DNA of 6,325 bases, taken from assembly GCA_944386335.1 (NCBI GenBank), contig CALXAQ010000028.1, forward strand, positions 1-6,325. Reading direction: 5' to 3'. The notes under the pieces are model-generated. The model saw only the letters and a list, made by a program, of their open reading frames with translations. It was not told the origin of the DNA and searched no databases. The DNA comes from an uncultured Clostridia bacterium. GTDB taxonomy: Bacteria; Bacillota; Clostridia; TANB77; CAG-508. Every line of letters starts with the position of its first letter. Position 1 is the first letter of the stretch. Positions 5,017 through 6,325 of this stretch are shown piece after piece. The position numbers were made by a program, and so were the translations under genes.

Positions 5017-6325
5017 ATGTGCGAAAAACATGAATTAGAAGGGGCGTATCAGCCAAAAGATTTTGAAGAAAAATTATATCAAAAGTGGGAAGAAGAAGGG
5101 TATTTTAAACCAAGTGAAGATACTAGCAAAGAGCCATATACCATTGTAATTCCACCACCAAACATTACAGGGAAATTGCATATGGGGCATGCTTTAGATG
5201 AAACCATTCAAGATATTTTAATCAGGTACAAAAGAATGGCGGGATATAATGCACTTTGGTTACCAGGAACAGACCATGCTGCCATTGCAACAGAGGCTAA
5301 AATTGTAGAAAAATTAAAAGAGGCAGGTATTACTAAAGAAGATTTAGGAAGAGAAGGCTTTTTAGAAAAAGCATGGGATTGGAAAAAAGAATATGGAGGA
5401 ACCATTACAAAACAATTACGAAAATTAGGCTGTTCTTGTGATTGGTCCAGAGAAAGATTTACCATGGATGAGGGATTATCAGAAGCGGTAAAATATGTAT
5501 TTATCAAATTATATGAAAAAGGTCTTATTTATAAAGGCAAAAAGATGATTAACTGGTGTCCTTATTGCAACACATCTATTTCCGATGCAGAGGTAGAATA
5601 TGAAGAGGAGCCAACTCATTTATGGCATATTCGTTATCAAGTAAAAGGAGAAGATAGATACGTAATTGTAGCTACTACTAGACCAGAAACCATGCTGGGA
5701 GATACAGGTGTTGCCGTACATCCAGATGACGAAAGATACAAAGATTTAGAAGGAAAAACAGTCATTCTTCCTATTATGAATAAAGAAATTCCAGTAATAG
5801 CAGATGAATTTGTAGAAACACAGTTTGGAACGGGTGCTGTAAAGTTGACACCAGCCTGTGATCCAAACGATTATGCAGCTGCATTAAAACATAACCTAGA
5901 AATTGTAGAAGTATTTGACGAAAACTTTAAAATGGGAAATTTAGTACCAGAGTACAAAGGCATGGATTTGCTAGAGGCAAGAGAAAAAATAGTAGAGAGA
6001 TTGCAAAAACAAGGCGATTTAATAAAAATAGAAGATTATACACATAATGTAGGAAAATGTTATCGTTGCCACCATACCATAGAGCCAAAAATATCAGAGC
6101 AATGGTTTGTCAAGATGAAACCGTTAGCAGAGCCAGCTATCGAAGCAGTAAAAAAAGGAGAAGTACGTTTTATCCCAGAGAGATTTGACAAAATCTACTA
6201 TAATTGGATGGAGAATATACAAGATTGGTGTATATCTAGACAATTATGGTGGGGACATAGAATTCCAGCCTATTATTGTGAAGATTGTGATAATGTTATG
6301 GTAGCAAGCGAAGAGCCAAAACAAT
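5017..6325 (+). CDS. valS: Valyl-tRNA synthetase, N-terminal half (3' end outside window)
   Basis: ValRS attaches valine to tRNA-Val with ATP in the cytosol and removes mischarged threonine. The window holds 436 codons plus one base of a protein that is usually about 880 residues. Class I signatures are PPPNITG (46-52) running into the HIGH-box variant HMGH (55-58), and WLPGTDHAAIATE. The CP1 editing domain shows TTRPET (220-225) and GTGAVKLTPACDPND, in which Lys276, Thr278, Asp282 and Asp285 are retained. Cys pairs in WCPYC, CYRCH and CEDC are of the kind that bind zinc in IleRS/ValRS proteins. The KMSKS loop, anticodon-binding domain and C-terminal coiled coil lie beyond the edge. The ATG is supported by AGGAGG (5003-5008) 8 nt upstream. 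The gene follows a valine-specific T-box, which settles ValRS over IleRS. One oddity is Cys281, where ValRS proteins commonly have His. Confidence 0.97.
   Translation, partial: MCEKHELEGAYQPKDFEEKLYQKWEEEGYFKPSEDTSKEPYTIVIPPPNITGKLHMGHALDETIQDILIRYKRMAGYNALWLPGTDHAAIATEAKIVEKLKEAGITKEDLGREGFLEKAWDWKKEYGGTITKQLRKLGCSCDWSRERFTMDEGLSEAVKYVFIKLYEKGLIYKGKKMINWCPYCNTSISDAEVEYEEEPTHLWHIRYQVKGEDRYVIVATTRPETMLGDTGVAVHPDDERYKDLEGKTVILPIMNKEIPVIADEFVETQFGTGAVKLTPACDPNDYAAALKHNLEIVEVFDENFKMGNLVPEYKGMDLLEAREKIVERLQKQGDLIKIEDYTHNVGKCYRCHHTIEPKISEQWFVKMKPLAEPAIEAVKKGEVRFIPERFDKIYYNWMENIQDWCISRQLWWGHRIPAYYCEDCDNVMVASEEPKQ

Noticed and set aside
4754..5056. 100-codon open frame on the minus strand
   Set aside because: It overlaps the T-box leader, whose RNA structure explains the sequence, and runs antisense into the start of valS.
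5208..5507. 99-codon open frame on the minus strand
   Set aside because: It is antisense within the conserved valS coding region and has no signals of its own.

Overview
The window comes from an AT-rich, low-GC Gram-positive bacterium, most likely an anaerobic member of the Clostridia (Bacillota). This rests on the A/T-rich codon choice, AAGGAG-type ribosome binding sites, compact sigma-A-like promoters, and a T-box leader in front of an aminoacyl-tRNA synthetase gene. I cannot name a genus from the sequence alone.

Layout. (1) 1-658, minus strand: the first 219 codons of aspartate-semialdehyde dehydrogenase (asd); the 3' end is outside the window. (2) 659-878: a divergent intergenic region with an asd promoter candidate, a strong 14-bp inverted repeat at 781-811, and a good extended -10 promoter for recG. 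(3) 879-2925, plus strand: recG, the branch-migration helicase. It is broken at about 2724-2727 by one extra base, so uninterrupted reading stops at 2771 although the rest of RecG continues intact in the next frame to 2925. The start is best placed at a TTG at 879, not at the upstream ATGs. (4) 2935-4614: a near-consensus promoter followed by an aldose 1-epimerase-like protein (LacX type), a NUDIX hydrolase and a 64-residue two-helix membrane protein. These three could form one transcription unit. (5) 4615-5016: a weak terminator candidate, then an extended -10 promoter and a complete tRNA-Val-responsive T-box leader with specifier codon GTA, antiterminator and terminator. (6) 5017 to the end: the first 436 codons of valyl-tRNA synthetase (valS).

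The genes are mostly unrelated housekeeping functions: amino-acid biosynthesis, DNA repair, sugar handling, nucleotide clean-up and translation. The functional link that can be read directly is between the T-box and valS: uncharged tRNA-Val should allow read-through of the 4926-4961 terminator and raise ValRS synthesis.

I found no mobile element, CRISPR array, tRNA or rRNA gene, and no convincing new multi-gene system. The points most worth a second look are the recG frameshift inside its TRG motif, the dyad between asd and recG, and the T-box, whose full pairing scheme can be drawn.
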